NCBI GenBank assembly: GCA_019416425.1 | Contig: DXXK01000022.1 | Span: forward strand, 1 to 63,248 | Direction of reading: 5' to 3' | Origin: Bacteroidales bacterium | GTDB taxonomy: Bacteria > Bacteroidota > Bacteroidia > Bacteroidales > Muribaculaceae | Length of the DNA: 63,248 bases | Part shown: one piece after another, positions 44,293-53,628 of the stretch | Layout of the letters: every line of letters begins with the position of its first letter | How positions within the stretch are numbered: position 1 is the stretch's first letter | Notes under the pieces: generated by a model | Told to the model about the DNA's origin: nothing | What the model saw: the letters and a program-made list of their open reading frames with translations, nothing else | The model's database searches: none | Position numbers and translations under genes: made by a program

Positions 44293-45621
44293 ATGAAATT
44301 ACAAACCTTCAGTCTATTGACATCGGCAATACTACTGTCAGTTCCCATGACAGCCGCCGAGACTCAGAACGACAGCAATCCCTCGGAAACCACGATGACA
44401 TCCGAGACGGTCAAGAAGAAAATCTCCGCATGGGACAGACTTCACGTAGGAGGTTACGGCGAGGCGGTATACTCACGCTTCTTCTACAGTGACAACTACC
44501 TCCGTTATACCCAGCCTGACAATTTCAAGAATCAGAGCCACGGCCGTTTCGACATTCCACATGTGGTGATATATCTTGGATACGACTTTGGCAAAGGATG
44601 GTCCATGTCATCTGAAATAGAGTTCGAGCACGGTGGAGTTGAAAGCGCCGTAGAGATCGAGACCGAGGAAGCCGGAGAATACGAGACCGAAGTTGAACGC
44701 GGCGGCGAAGTCAATCTGGAACAATTCTATATTCAAAAGGAATTCTTCCCCCAGCTCAAAGTCCGCGCAGGACTACAGGTGATACCCGTGGGCGGTACGA
44801 ACGCCCATCACGAACCAAATCAGTTTTTCGGAGTATATCGCCCCGAGGGCGAGAACACCATCCTGCCTTGCACATGGCGCGAGGTATCTCTATCAATCCT
44901 GGGACGCGCAGGCAAATGGGGGTACCAGGTAATGTTCATGCCCGGACTGGATTCAGAGCGGTTCGGCAACCAGTCATGGATACACGACGGCTCAGCCTCT
45001 CCATTCGAATTCAAGATAGCCAATACCTACGCAGGATGCGCACGTGTTGACAACTATTCGGTTCCGGGACTGAGGCTCAGCCTAAGCGGATATGTAGGCA
45101 ACTCGTTCCGCAACACCCTCTACCCAACTTCATCATCGGCCAATGACGGCGTTCACGGAACTGTTACAATCGGGGCGTTCGACTTTGCCTATAACTCACA
45201 CAACATTGTGGCACGAGGATACTTCGACTACGGTCATCTCTCAGATTCCCGACACATATCGAGTTTCAATATCCGCATGCCCAAGAACTCCACATCCAAG
45301 CGCCAGGAAGTGGCATCTGACGCCATGTGCGCGGGCATCGAGGCGGGATACGATATCTTCTCGCAGGTTCCCAAAATGGTGAACCGACAGCAGAAGTTCT
45401 ATGTATTCGCCCGTTACGACTACCTTAACTCCATGTTCAAGACTGATGGAGTCTCGGCCCTGGAATGGTGCAAACGCAGCAAGATATCGGCCGGTTTCAA
45501 CTGGTATCCCATCAAACAGGTGGTGGTCAAAGGAGAATATACCTACGGAATCCTCGACAAGAAATACAACAACGAACCCTCGGTATCGCTCGGCGTGGCA
45601 TACGTGGGATGGTTCAAGTAA
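44293..45621 (+). CDS. outer membrane beta-barrel (porin-like) protein
   Basis: A 442-residue exported protein (signal peptide to about TAAE). After a short linker the chain is a series of amphipathic strands (LHVGGYGEAVYSRFFYSD; GKGWSMSSEIEFEHGG; QLKVRAGLQVIPVG) ending in aromatic VAYVGWFK, the mark of an outer-membrane barrel. An acidic loop (EIETEEAGEYETEVERGGE) may bind cations. It opens an operon with an imelysin lipoprotein, a di-haem lipoprotein and CcsBA, so it may be a channel or receptor for iron or haem; this is inferred from context. Confidence 0.75.
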   Translation: MKLQTFSLLTSAILLSVPMTAAETQNDSNPSETTMTSETVKKKISAWDRLHVGGYGEAVYSRFFYSDNYLRYTQPDNFKNQSHGRFDIPHVVIYLGYDFGKGWSMSSEIEFEHGGVESAVEIETEEAGEYETEVERGGEVNLEQFYIQKEFFPQLKVRAGLQVIPVGGTNAHHEPNQFFGVYRPEGENTILPCTWREVSLSILGRAGKWGYQVMFMPGLDSERFGNQSWIHDGSASPFEFKIANTYAGCARVDNYSVPGLRLSLSGYVGNSFRNTLYPTSSSANDGVHGTVTIGAFDFAYNSHNIVARGYFDYGHLSDSRHISSFNIRMPKNSTSKRQEVASDAMCAGIEAGYDIFSQVPKMVNRQQKFYVFARYDYLNSMFKTDGVSALEWCKRSKISAGFNWYPIKQVVVKGEYTYGILDKKYNNEPSVSLGVAYVGWFK

Positions 45622-45650
45622 GACACGAAATATCAATCAAACATAATAAA

Positions 45651-46808
45651 ATGAAAGCATTAAAGTATCTGGCAATCGGAGCCGCCGCCCTGGCACTGAC
45701 CGCGTGCGGCAGCGACAACAACGAGCCTGACAGCAATGACCTGTCGAGCAAAGAGAAGACATTTCAGGCAGTAGCCGAAGATTACGTGGATCATACGGTG
45801 ATTCCCACATATTCAAAGATGGCGGACGCCGCCGTGGAGATGCAGAAACTATGCCATGCGATCCGCGACAAACATGCGGCAGGAACACTGACCCAGGGCG
45901 ATGTCGAGGCGGCCGGCAAGGCATGGAAGGAATCGCGCAAGAACTGGGAGCTGTCCGAGGCATTCCTGTTCGGTCCCGCCGGAAACCACAACATCGACCC
46001 GCATATCGACTCCTGGCCTCTGGACAGGGCTGCGATGAACAGCCTGCTGGCCGACATCCGTGCCGGTAAGAACTGGTCGCTTGAAAACAACGGCGGTTAC
46101 GGTCTGATCGGTTTCCATGCCGTTGAATATCTGCTGTTCGAACTCACACCCGACGAGAACTCCAGCCAGGTCCACTCGCTGGACTACACCGCCGAGGAAC
46201 TCGAATATCTATGCGCGGTGGCCGATGATCTATGCCAGCAGTGCGTATGCCTGGAAGCATGCTGGGCGGCCACCGACAACATCAGCGCCGAGAAGCAGAC
46301 CATTCTGGAGGATGCCGAGCTGGACTACAACGAGCAATACGGTTGGGAAATGAAGAACGCGCGTCTGGCCGGTTCGCGCTACAAAACATACCAGGAGGTA
46401 GCCGAGGAAATCCTGCAAGGATGCATCGACATCGCCGACGAGGTAGGCAACACCAAAATCGGCCGTCCATTGTCCGGCAGCTCGGACGAGGACAAGAACT
46501 ACATCGAGTCCCCCTATTCACTCAATTCCATCGAGGACTTCGCCGACAACATCCGTTCCATAGAGAACTCATATCTTGGCTGCGTTCAAGGCGATGACTG
46601 CCTGAGCGATTATGTCAAGTCAAAGAATCCCGATCTCGATACCAGGATGCGCGCGGCAATTGCCAACGCCATCAGCAAGATCGAAGCTATTCCCGAACCA
46701 TTCGCCAAGAACTCCACCAACAATCCGCTGGCCAAGGCCGCTTCCGAGGCATGCTCCGAGTTGGTAGATGTCCTGGAGGAAACCGTGAACGTAATCAATA
46801 AAGATTGA
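45651..46808 (+). CDS. imelysin-family lipoprotein
   Basis: A 385-residue lipoprotein (MKALKYLAIGAAALALTAC; Cys-19). The body is all-helical, with the imelysin motif GxHxxE as GFHAVE at about residue 157, preceded by DPHIDSWPLD. Imelysins (ICMP, IrpA and EfeO relatives) are outer-membrane or periplasmic proteins linked to iron uptake; their ligand is not settled. The ATG at 45651 gives a perfect lipoprotein signal, so the longer frame from 45465 is rejected. It lies between the beta-barrel and the di-haem gene, with gaps of 29 and 26 bases. Confidence 0.9.
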   Translation: MKALKYLAIGAAALALTACGSDNNEPDSNDLSSKEKTFQAVAEDYVDHTVIPTYSKMADAAVEMQKLCHAIRDKHAAGTLTQGDVEAAGKAWKESRKNWELSEAFLFGPAGNHNIDPHIDSWPLDRAAMNSLLADIRAGKNWSLENNGGYGLIGFHAVEYLLFELTPDENSSQVHSLDYTAEELEYLCAVADDLCQQCVCLEACWAATDNISAEKQTILEDAELDYNEQYGWEMKNARLAGSRYKTYQEVAEEILQGCIDIADEVGNTKIGRPLSGSSDEDKNYIESPYSLNSIEDFADNIRSIENSYLGCVQGDDCLSDYVKSKNPDLDTRMRAAIANAISKIEAIPEPFAKNSTNNPLAKAASEACSELVDVLEETVNVINKD

Positions 46809-46834
46809 AAAGAACATTATAAGCATTTTATAAA

Positions 46835-48472
46835 ATGAAGAAGATAGCTCATATCTTCATCCTTACGGGCATGCTGGCAATCCTGCCGGCATGCTCCGAC
46901 GATGAAATCAAAGACGAGCCGGATGTAAACAGCGAGAAACCGGACTGGTACTATGCCGGCGGCAAACTGGGCACTACATTCCTTGCGACATCCAACGCCT
47001 TTGAGCAGCCTACTCCCGCTGTCGAGAATCAAGGCATGTATCAACAGTTCAAGAACGGAGAGGCAATCTTCGAGAAACCATTCATGGCCAATCAGAACGG
47101 CGTGCGCTCCGGTCTGGGTCCCGTCTATATCCGGACATCGTGTATGCACTGTCATCCGGGTTATGGTCACGGTCAGCGCTTGCCGGAGGGATCCTTCAAG
47201 ACAAACGATCCGGGCAACGGATGCTTGTTAGTGGTCTACAATCCCGAGACAGAGGGATATGTATCCTGGCTGGCAGGTATGCCTCAAGGCCATGCGGTTG
47301 CTCCGTTCAAGGCTCCAGTGGATGAGAGTAAAATCGATGTGCATTGGGTGAACGCCACCGATGAATGGGGCAACAGGTTCGACGACGGTGAGACCTACAG
47401 CCTGCAATATCCGGAAGTGTCGATGCCTAAGGATGCCATCTATGTAGTGAACCAAGGCTATGAATTGCCGACAGACTATGCAGTAAAACTCGAATCCACA
47501 ATCGGCATATACGGAACAGGTTTGCTGGATGCAATCACAGAGGAGGATATCCTGGCACAGTATCAGAAGGAGGAACGTGACGGATACATGCCCAACGGTT
47601 TCAATCCAGCCTTCTACGCCAACGGTCAATGGACCGGTATGTACGCCAATAGCCTGCAGGGAGATGGCACCAAGTATGTCCGCCGATTCACATACGCCCT
47701 GTCGCGCGGTCCACTTCAGGATGCAGCCGGAGCCAACGCCATCTGGAACATCACCAACGTGACGCGCTCCGACCGCCGCTATCACTATCTGGATGGCGCC
47801 GGAACATATGCCGAGTATTCCTCCAAAGATCCGGAGGTCCAGGCTGGTTTCGATGAATACCTGAAGCGTATCGACCCGCAGAAGAAACATGCAGACTGGT
47901 GGACAGGCACAATCGAGGAGCGTATCAGGAAATACCTTACCGCCAAGGATCTGGATCCGGAGATGACGGACCAGGAGTACACCGACCTGATGGTATGGCA
48001 CCGCGGCTTGGCTGTTCCGGCGGTACGCGACGTGGACAATCCGGAAGTAATCCGTGGCCGCGAGCTATTCGCCGAAATCGGCTGCGATTACTGCCACCGA
48101 CCCTCGTGGACCACAGGTCCCGACATCGTGGTGGACCCTAACAAATTCTTCAAGCAGGGTCAGCTGCCCACATATCCCTATCAGACCATCTGGCCCTATA
48201 CCGACATGGTACAGCACAAGCTGCTGATGGCAAATGACATCCGTGGCGGATGGTGCCGCACCACACCACTGTGGGGACGCGGTCTGCATCAGCGTGTAAC
48301 CGGTTCCGCGACAGCCGACCGCTTGCATGACTGCCGCGCTCGTACGGCCGTGGAGGCAATCATGTGGCATGGATACTCGCCCAATTCGGACGCACGCAGA
48401 ACAATCGAAGCATTCCGTAAGCTGAAAAAAGCTGACCGCGACGCAATCATAAAGTTTGTCGACGCAATCTGA
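46835..48472 (+). CDS. di-haem oxidoreductase-like lipoprotein (DUF1111 type)
   Basis: A 545-residue lipoprotein (MKKIAHIFILTGMLAILPAC; Cys-20) with two c-type haem motifs: CMHCH at residues 103-107 and CDYCH at 417-421. The pattern of two distant CxxCH, with SGLGPVYIRTSC before the first and RGRELFAEIGC before the second, fits the DHOR/DUF1111 group, distantly related to bacterial cytochrome c peroxidase. Such genes are often found with imelysin genes. It probably does redox chemistry on iron or haem at the cell surface. The next gene, CcsBA, would attach its haems. Confidence 0.88.
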   Translation: MKKIAHIFILTGMLAILPACSDDEIKDEPDVNSEKPDWYYAGGKLGTTFLATSNAFEQPTPAVENQGMYQQFKNGEAIFEKPFMANQNGVRSGLGPVYIRTSCMHCHPGYGHGQRLPEGSFKTNDPGNGCLLVVYNPETEGYVSWLAGMPQGHAVAPFKAPVDESKIDVHWVNATDEWGNRFDDGETYSLQYPEVSMPKDAIYVVNQGYELPTDYAVKLESTIGIYGTGLLDAITEEDILAQYQKEERDGYMPNGFNPAFYANGQWTGMYANSLQGDGTKYVRRFTYALSRGPLQDAAGANAIWNITNVTRSDRRYHYLDGAGTYAEYSSKDPEVQAGFDEYLKRIDPQKKHADWWTGTIEERIRKYLTAKDLDPEMTDQEYTDLMVWHRGLAVPAVRDVDNPEVIRGRELFAEIGCDYCHRPSWTTGPDIVVDPNKFFKQGQLPTYPYQTIWPYTDMVQHKLLMANDIRGGWCRTTPLWGRGLHQRVTGSATADRLHDCRARTAVEAIMWHGYSPNSDARRTIEAFRKLKKADRDAIIKFVDAI

Positions 48473-48488
48473 TTTTCATAATCCGGTT

Positions 48489-50405
48489 ATGATGAGAAGA
48501 ACACCATTTACATTTCTGATTCACTTAGCACTCGCTATCATCGTGGCGGGTGCTTTTGTAACTCATTTCCTGGGCATCCAGGGCAGCGTGACGCTGCATG
48601 ACGGCGTCACAGTGGACAGGTTCGAACGCACGTCAGGGCCTGGTAACGGCCGATTCCCCTTTAACGTATGCCTCGACAGCGCCAGCGTCATATATTATCC
48701 CGGCACCATGACCCCGATGGATTTCAAGTCCACACTCAGCATAGACGGTCGCCAGGTTTCGGTAGCCATGAACCATGTAGCCGTCGTTGACGGATGGCGA
48801 TTCTACCAGTCCGGGATGGGAGCGGAAACATCGACACTTTCGGTCAGCCATGATCCCTGGGGAGTAGGCATAACATATACAGGCTATGTGCTGCTGGTGA
48901 TTGGTATGATAGGGTTCTTTTTTCAGAAGAAAACGATATGGCATTCTCTCCTGACGGCCTTGCGCAAGGGGATGCCGGTTCTGGCAATTCTTTTGTTTGC
49001 ATCCGCGGCCAGCGCGACAGATACTGAATTGCCGACCATGCAGAAACCTCTGGCACGGAATTTCGGTAAAACATACGTCTACTGGAACAACCGTATCTGT
49101 CCCATGCAGACCATGGCAATAGACGTGACTGCAAAGCTGTACGGATCACGGTCGTATAGGGGTATGACTCCTGAACAGGTGCTGGCGGGATGGCTGTTCT
49201 ACTACGATTCATGGCTCCGTGATTACAATGAGACCCATTCCAGGGCGACCACGGCACGGAAGGAAAAGAAAGAATCCGAGCGACAGGCATTGATACAATG
49301 GATTGGAACGGGGAGGGCGTTCAGGATCTTTCCCTACCGTACAGCATCCGGACACATGGAATGGCTGTCGCTCACTGAGCGCAAACCCTCGCAGATGCCT
49401 CTTGATCAATGGATATTCATAAACCGCGCCGTATCGGATGTAAACAATCTATTGCTGCAGGGACGCAACCGGGCTGCGAACCAGGCCTTGACTTCATTGG
49501 TAAACGGCCAGAAGCGGTATGCCGGAATCGATGTGTTGCCTTCGGACGCCCGGTTCAAGGCTGAACTTTTCTATAATAATTACATTCGTATCGTACCAGG
49601 TGCGGTCATCATGCTGCTGGCAGGACTCACAGGTCTGCTCTTAGGGCTGAGCCATTCATTATCCGTCAAATTAAGGAAGTGCCTTCAAGGTATGGTCATT
49701 GCAAGCGCGGTCATTGCGTCGATATGGCTGATGACAATCCTGTCATTGCGGGGCTGGATAGGCGCGCACTGGCCGTTGTCTAACGGATGCGAGACCATGC
49801 TGTTCATGGCATTCGGCGCTGCGTTTGGTGCCTGCATAAGCCGTGGGCCGTTGTTCCGCGGAGCATTGCTGTTAGTAGCTGCTATGGCTGCATTCGTCGC
49901 TGCTATGGCAGCGACGACACCGCAGATTGCCTCATTGACGCCGGTATTGGATTCTCCCTTGTTGACAGTGCATGTGATGATCGTGATGTGCTCCTATGTT
50001 TTATTCCTGCTTATGGCAATTCTGGCTGCAGTCGCACTGGCTAAAGGTGGTGAGACAGCAAGGTCCATGGCCCGTATCAACGCAATTATTCTTATGCCCG
50101 CCGTATTCCTGCTGACTGCCGGGATATTCATAGGAGCCGTATGGGCCAATCAGTCCTGGGGCCGTTACTGGGGTTGGGATCCAAAGGAAACATGCGCTTT
50201 GATCACCATGTTGATATATGCAGTCCCCATACACCGAATATGCCTGTATGGTTCCCCAAAGAAGGCCGACGGACAGGACTGCCGCAAAGCCATATTCGCC
50301 GATCCGAAAGTGCTGAATATTTATCTGCTGTGCGCAGTCGCTTCGGTTATATTCACTTATTTCGGAGCGAATTTCCTGATTCCGGGACTACATTCCTATG
50401 CCTGA
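48489..50405 (+). CDS. cytochrome c biogenesis protein CcsBA (ResB-CcsA fusion)
   Basis: A 638-residue membrane protein. The N-terminal part (to about residue 180) is ResB/CcsB-like, with two helices around a periplasmic domain; a ~190-residue periplasmic segment follows; the C-terminal part has about eight helices and the haem-handling WWD motif, WANQSWGRYWGWDPKET. System II fusions of this kind carry haem across the membrane and ligate it to CxxCH motifs. Here the only visible client is the di-haem lipoprotein just upstream, so the operon seems to bring its own maturation factor. The start MMRRTPFTF (48489) is preferred over 48456, which overlaps the previous gene. Confidence 0.9.
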   Translation: MMRRTPFTFLIHLALAIIVAGAFVTHFLGIQGSVTLHDGVTVDRFERTSGPGNGRFPFNVCLDSASVIYYPGTMTPMDFKSTLSIDGRQVSVAMNHVAVVDGWRFYQSGMGAETSTLSVSHDPWGVGITYTGYVLLVIGMIGFFFQKKTIWHSLLTALRKGMPVLAILLFASAASATDTELPTMQKPLARNFGKTYVYWNNRICPMQTMAIDVTAKLYGSRSYRGMTPEQVLAGWLFYYDSWLRDYNETHSRATTARKEKKESERQALIQWIGTGRAFRIFPYRTASGHMEWLSLTERKPSQMPLDQWIFINRAVSDVNNLLLQGRNRAANQALTSLVNGQKRYAGIDVLPSDARFKAELFYNNYIRIVPGAVIMLLAGLTGLLLGLSHSLSVKLRKCLQGMVIASAVIASIWLMTILSLRGWIGAHWPLSNGCETMLFMAFGAAFGACISRGPLFRGALLLVAAMAAFVAAMAATTPQIASLTPVLDSPLLTVHVMIVMCSYVLFLLMAILAAVALAKGGETARSMARINAIILMPAVFLLTAGIFIGAVWANQSWGRYWGWDPKETCALITMLIYAVPIHRICLYGSPKKADGQDCRKAIFADPKVLNIYLLCAVASVIFTYFGANFLIPGLHSYA

Positions 50406-50510
50406 TTGCCTCAGGAACGAACCCGACCTGACTGTTCTTTGTTATGACAACAGGAAGTCCTCCGCTTGGGGACTGATGATGCTACATTCAGAATTAAATC
50501 TACTTGAGTT

Positions 50511-51089
50511 ATGAAATTTGAACAGCCACGTCTTCCATATTCCGTAGTGGCGCTGCAGCCGGTAATCTCGGCCAACACCATCGATTACCACTACGGCAAG
50601 CATGAGCGCGCATATATCGATACGCTCAACAAACTGATCGAGGGCACTCCGTATGCCGATATGTCACTTGAGGAAATCATCGTCAAGAGCGAGGGTAAGC
50701 TCTTCAACAACGCATCGCAGGCATGGAACCACATATTCTATTTCTTCCAGTTCTCCCCCTACGGACTGAAGGAACCTAACGGCGTTCTGCGCGAACGTAT
50801 AGACACCACATTCGGAAGCTTCGAGGAATTCAAGAAGAAATTCGAGGATGCAGGTGTCACCCTGTTCGGATCAGGATGGGTATGGCTGTCGGCCGACCCC
50901 GAGGGTGAACTACACATCACCCAATCCGGCAACGCCGGGAATCCGATGACCGAGGGCTTACGCCCGCTCATGACATTCGATGTCTGGGAACACGCATACT
51001 ATCTGGACTATCAGAACCGCCGCGCCGAATATCTGCACAATCTATGGGACATCATCGACTGGGACATCATCTCAATGCGATACGAATAA
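50511..51089 (+). CDS. sodB: superoxide dismutase (Fe/Mn)
   Basis: A 192-residue enzyme of normal length. Metal ligands are seen in HYGKH (His-27 region), AWNH, and DVWEHAYYLDY near the end. GSGWVWLSADPEG is the conserved Trp segment. It turns superoxide into oxygen and peroxide in the cytoplasm, an oxygen-defence function in an otherwise anaerobic enzyme set. Fe and Mn forms cannot be told apart safely; Bacteroidales often use either metal. It follows CcsBA by 105 bases and may have its own promoter. Confidence 0.95.
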   Translation: MKFEQPRLPYSVVALQPVISANTIDYHYGKHERAYIDTLNKLIEGTPYADMSLEEIIVKSEGKLFNNASQAWNHIFYFFQFSPYGLKEPNGVLRERIDTTFGSFEEFKKKFEDAGVTLFGSGWVWLSADPEGELHITQSGNAGNPMTEGLRPLMTFDVWEHAYYLDYQNRRAEYLHNLWDIIDWDIISMRYE

Positions 51090-51110
51090 CCGAATCTGGA
51101 AAATTTTGCT

Positions 51111-51131
51111 TAACTTTGCAGTTCAAAGTTA
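51111..51131 (+). promoter_or_regulatory. -7 box in an inverted repeat before the DUF1599 gene
   Basis: TAACTTTG (51111-51118) is followed by CAGTT and its exact complement CAAAGTTA (51124-51131), 6 bases before the ATG at 51138. The repeat resembles the palindromic box at 2998-3013. Confidence 0.6.
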
Positions 51132-51137
51132 AAGAAC

Positions 51138-51680
51138 ATGAAAGCACCTGATACTGCAAAGGAATTTGCCGAGTCAATAGCGTTGTGCCGTGACATCTAC
51201 AGCAAGAAGCTGGAGGATTACGGCACATCGTGGCGTGTGATGCGCCCAATCAGTCTGACCGACCAGATCTACATCAAGGCACACCGTATACGCTCGCTTG
51301 AAGAGAAAGGAATCGAGCAAGCCGCCGTGAACGAGGGCATCGAGCTTGAATTCATCGGCATAGTCAACTACTGCGTCATCGCCCTGATCCAGATGAAACT
51401 CGGCACCGGCGAGACCATCAGCAAGGAGGAAGCCCTGCGTCTCTACGACGAGCAGATAGGCCGCGCCACAGCACTGATGACCAACAAGAACCACGACTAC
51501 GACGAGGCATGGCGCCATATGCGCGTCAGCAGTTTCACCGACATCATCCTCCAGAAACTGCTGCGCACCAAGGAGATTGAAGGTCACGACGGACGTACTC
51601 TGATCAGTGAGGGCATCGAGGCAAACTACATGGACATGATCAACTATGCAATCTTCGCAATCATCAAGCTCAAGTTCTGA
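51138..51680 (+). CDS. DUF1599-type protein, probable nucleotide pyrophosphohydrolase fold
   Basis: A 180-residue protein made of two similar all-helical halves: CRDIYSKKLEDYGTSWRVMRP ... EFIGIVNYCVIALIQMKL and ATALMTNKNHDYDEAWRHMRV ... NYMDMINYAIFAIIKLKF. DYGTSWR and DYDEAWR occupy equal places, as do the EGIELEF and EGIEANY segments. This tandem, MazG/dUTPase-like arrangement is DUF1599 in Bacteroidetes; a nucleotide-cleaning role is plausible but unproven. Its last 35 bases overlap the next gene. Confidence 0.82.
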   Translation: MKAPDTAKEFAESIALCRDIYSKKLEDYGTSWRVMRPISLTDQIYIKAHRIRSLEEKGIEQAAVNEGIELEFIGIVNYCVIALIQMKLGTGETISKEEALRLYDEQIGRATALMTNKNHDYDEAWRHMRVSSFTDIILQKLLRTKEIEGHDGRTLISEGIEANYMDMINYAIFAIIKLKF

Positions 51681-53046
51681 GAAATCTACGTCTCAGGCCA
51701 CTACACAAGCCACACCGATATGGATCACAGCCGTGACGTGGGCTGTACGACTGATAATCGGAGCCGTATTCACATTCTCCGGTTTCGTCAAGGGCATTGA
51801 TCCATGGGGAACCGTCTATAAGTTCGATGAATACCTGGCGGCACTGGGCATCCCGATGTCGCACGGACTCATCGTGGTAGGCGTCTTCGCACTCTGCATC
51901 CTGGAATTCATGATCGGTGTCTTCATGTTGTTCGGATGCTACCGACGCTCCAATCCGGTGCTGGCGATGCTGTTCATGGTCGTGATGCTGCCGCTGACGC
52001 TTTGGATAGCCATATCCGACCCTGTAGCCGACTGCGGCTGTTTCGGCGACGCCTTCATAATCTCGAACTGGGCGACGTTCTGGAAAAACGTGCTGCTGAC
52101 CGTCTGTGTGGTCTGGCTTCTGATATACAACAGTAAGGTTCCCTGCGTCATTACCCCCGCTTTCCAATGGATTGCATCAATAGCCACTTCGTTGTTCCTG
52201 TTCTGCATCTGCTGGTACGGCTACAACATCCAGCCGATGATAGACTTCAGACCCTACAAAGTCGGTGTACCGCTTGTCGACGAGAGCAAGACCTCCCAGG
52301 GCCCACAGTTCGCATTCATCTACAGCAAGGACGGGATGGAACAGGAATTCACTGAGGATAATCTGCCGGACGAGGAAGATGGCTGGATGTTCATTTCACG
52401 CCGGGAACTCCCCTATCCCGCCGAGAAACAAGGCACAGACCATAGCTTCAGCGTGATGGACAAGGAAGGCAACGAGGACGCCACTGCCGATGCCATCGAT
52501 ACCGAGGGAGGCGAATTCCTGCTGCTGATACCGACGCTGAACGAAGTCTCGGCCACGACCACATACAAGATCAACATGCTGAATGACTGGGCCGAGGCAC
52601 ACGACATACGCCTTGTGGCCGTCATAGCTTCACACACCGGCAACATAGCAGACTGGGAGGACCTGTCGATGCCTCGTTACGACATATACACCGCCGACGA
52701 CACATCGATCAAGGAACTGTCGCGAGGCAATCCATCCGTATTGTATTTGGAGAACGACACGATCAGATGGAAATCGACGTTGGGATGGCTCAACGAGGAG
52801 AACTTCTCGACTCCCGACACCAAGGCCGATGTCAAGACATTAGGTCCCGACGGCAGCCAGATGTTGCGCAAGCTCCTGCTCATATACCTTGCAGTCATGG
52901 CGTTCCTGATGTGCATCTCCATGATTCCGAGACTTACCACCATGTTCAAGGGCCTTGGATACAAAGGGCCACAGAATCTGAAGGAGTACAAGGAATACAG
53001 AGAGTCACGGGCTAATCGTGATGATAAGGCTCGCCACGAAGAATAG
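51646..53046 (+). CDS. BT_3928-type DoxX/MauE-like membrane protein
   Basis: A 466-residue protein. A Ser/Thr-rich start (MQSSQSSSSSSEKS) leads to four membrane helices (about residues 27-48, 72-95, 103-123, 140-160) of the DoxX/MauE type, with DCGCFGD between helices 3 and 4; CGCF is a conserved MauE feature. A fifth helix (about 172-190) leads to a ~220-residue periplasmic thioredoxin-like domain and a final helix (about 408-427). It fits the Bacteroidetes BT_3928 family. A part in disulfide or redox transfer is likely. The start lies inside the DUF1599 gene, so the two are coupled. Confidence 0.8.
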   Translation: MQSSQSSSSSSEKSTSQATTQATPIWITAVTWAVRLIIGAVFTFSGFVKGIDPWGTVYKFDEYLAALGIPMSHGLIVVGVFALCILEFMIGVFMLFGCYRRSNPVLAMLFMVVMLPLTLWIAISDPVADCGCFGDAFIISNWATFWKNVLLTVCVVWLLIYNSKVPCVITPAFQWIASIATSLFLFCICWYGYNIQPMIDFRPYKVGVPLVDESKTSQGPQFAFIYSKDGMEQEFTEDNLPDEEDGWMFISRRELPYPAEKQGTDHSFSVMDKEGNEDATADAIDTEGGEFLLLIPTLNEVSATTTYKINMLNDWAEAHDIRLVAVIASHTGNIADWEDLSMPRYDIYTADDTSIKELSRGNPSVLYLENDTIRWKSTLGWLNEENFSTPDTKADVKTLGPDGSQMLRKLLLIYLAVMAFLMCISMIPRLTTMFKGLGYKGPQNLKEYKEYRESRANRDDKARHEE

Positions 53047-53485
53047 TCATGGCGCGGTAGATCTGCTCCACGAAAAACAGACGCACCATCTCATGATTGA
53101 AAGTCATCCTTGACAACGATACCTTGCCCTCAGCACGGGCATAGACCTCGGGAGAGAATCCATATGGGCCACCCACGACAAACGCCAGGCGTTTGCGTCC
53201 GGTGGCCATCTGTTTTTCCATCCATCCTGCAAACTCGCGCGAGGTATATTCCCGGCCATGCTCATCCAACAGCACCACCAGATCCGAGCCCTGAAGACGC
53301 TCCAGAATCATGGCACCCTCCAGTTCCTTCTGTCGTTGCTCCGGAAGCTGTCCCGCTCCCTTCACATCCTTAAGGCATTCAATCCGGAACGGTACGTAAC
53401 GCTTCAAACGCCCGGTATATTCCCGGATTCCTTCCTCTACAAAACCGATATTGGTCTTGCCCACTGCCAACAACAATATCTCCAT
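53012..53485 (-). CDS. rlmH: 23S rRNA (pseudouridine-N3)-methyltransferase
   Basis: A 157-residue SPOUT methyltransferase that modifies pseudouridine 1915 of 23S rRNA in helix 69. It has the usual length and the knot motifs VVLLDEHGREYTSREFAGW, FVVGGPYGFSPEV and SLSRMTFNHEMVRLFFVEQIYRA. The start MEILLLAVGK at 53485 is the normal RlmH start; the frame extends nine codons further without support. Its 3' end overlaps the end of the convergent BT_3928 gene by 35 bases. Confidence 0.95.
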   Translation of the reverse strand: MEILLLAVGKTNIGFVEEGIREYTGRLKRYVPFRIECLKDVKGAGQLPEQRQKELEGAMILERLQGSDLVVLLDEHGREYTSREFAGWMEKQMATGRKRLAFVVGGPYGFSPEVYARAEGKVSLSRMTFNHEMVRLFFVEQIYRAMTILRGEPYHHD

Positions 53486-53628
53486 TTCCAAATATATATT
53501 TCCAAATTGCAAAATTAGTTAAAATCAACGGGATGTCCTAAACCTTCGGCAACTAATCGGGTCTTAAACTCAGAAAACCGACGCGAGTGCACCGCGTCGA
53601 AAGAAACTAAAGATAACACGAGAAAACA

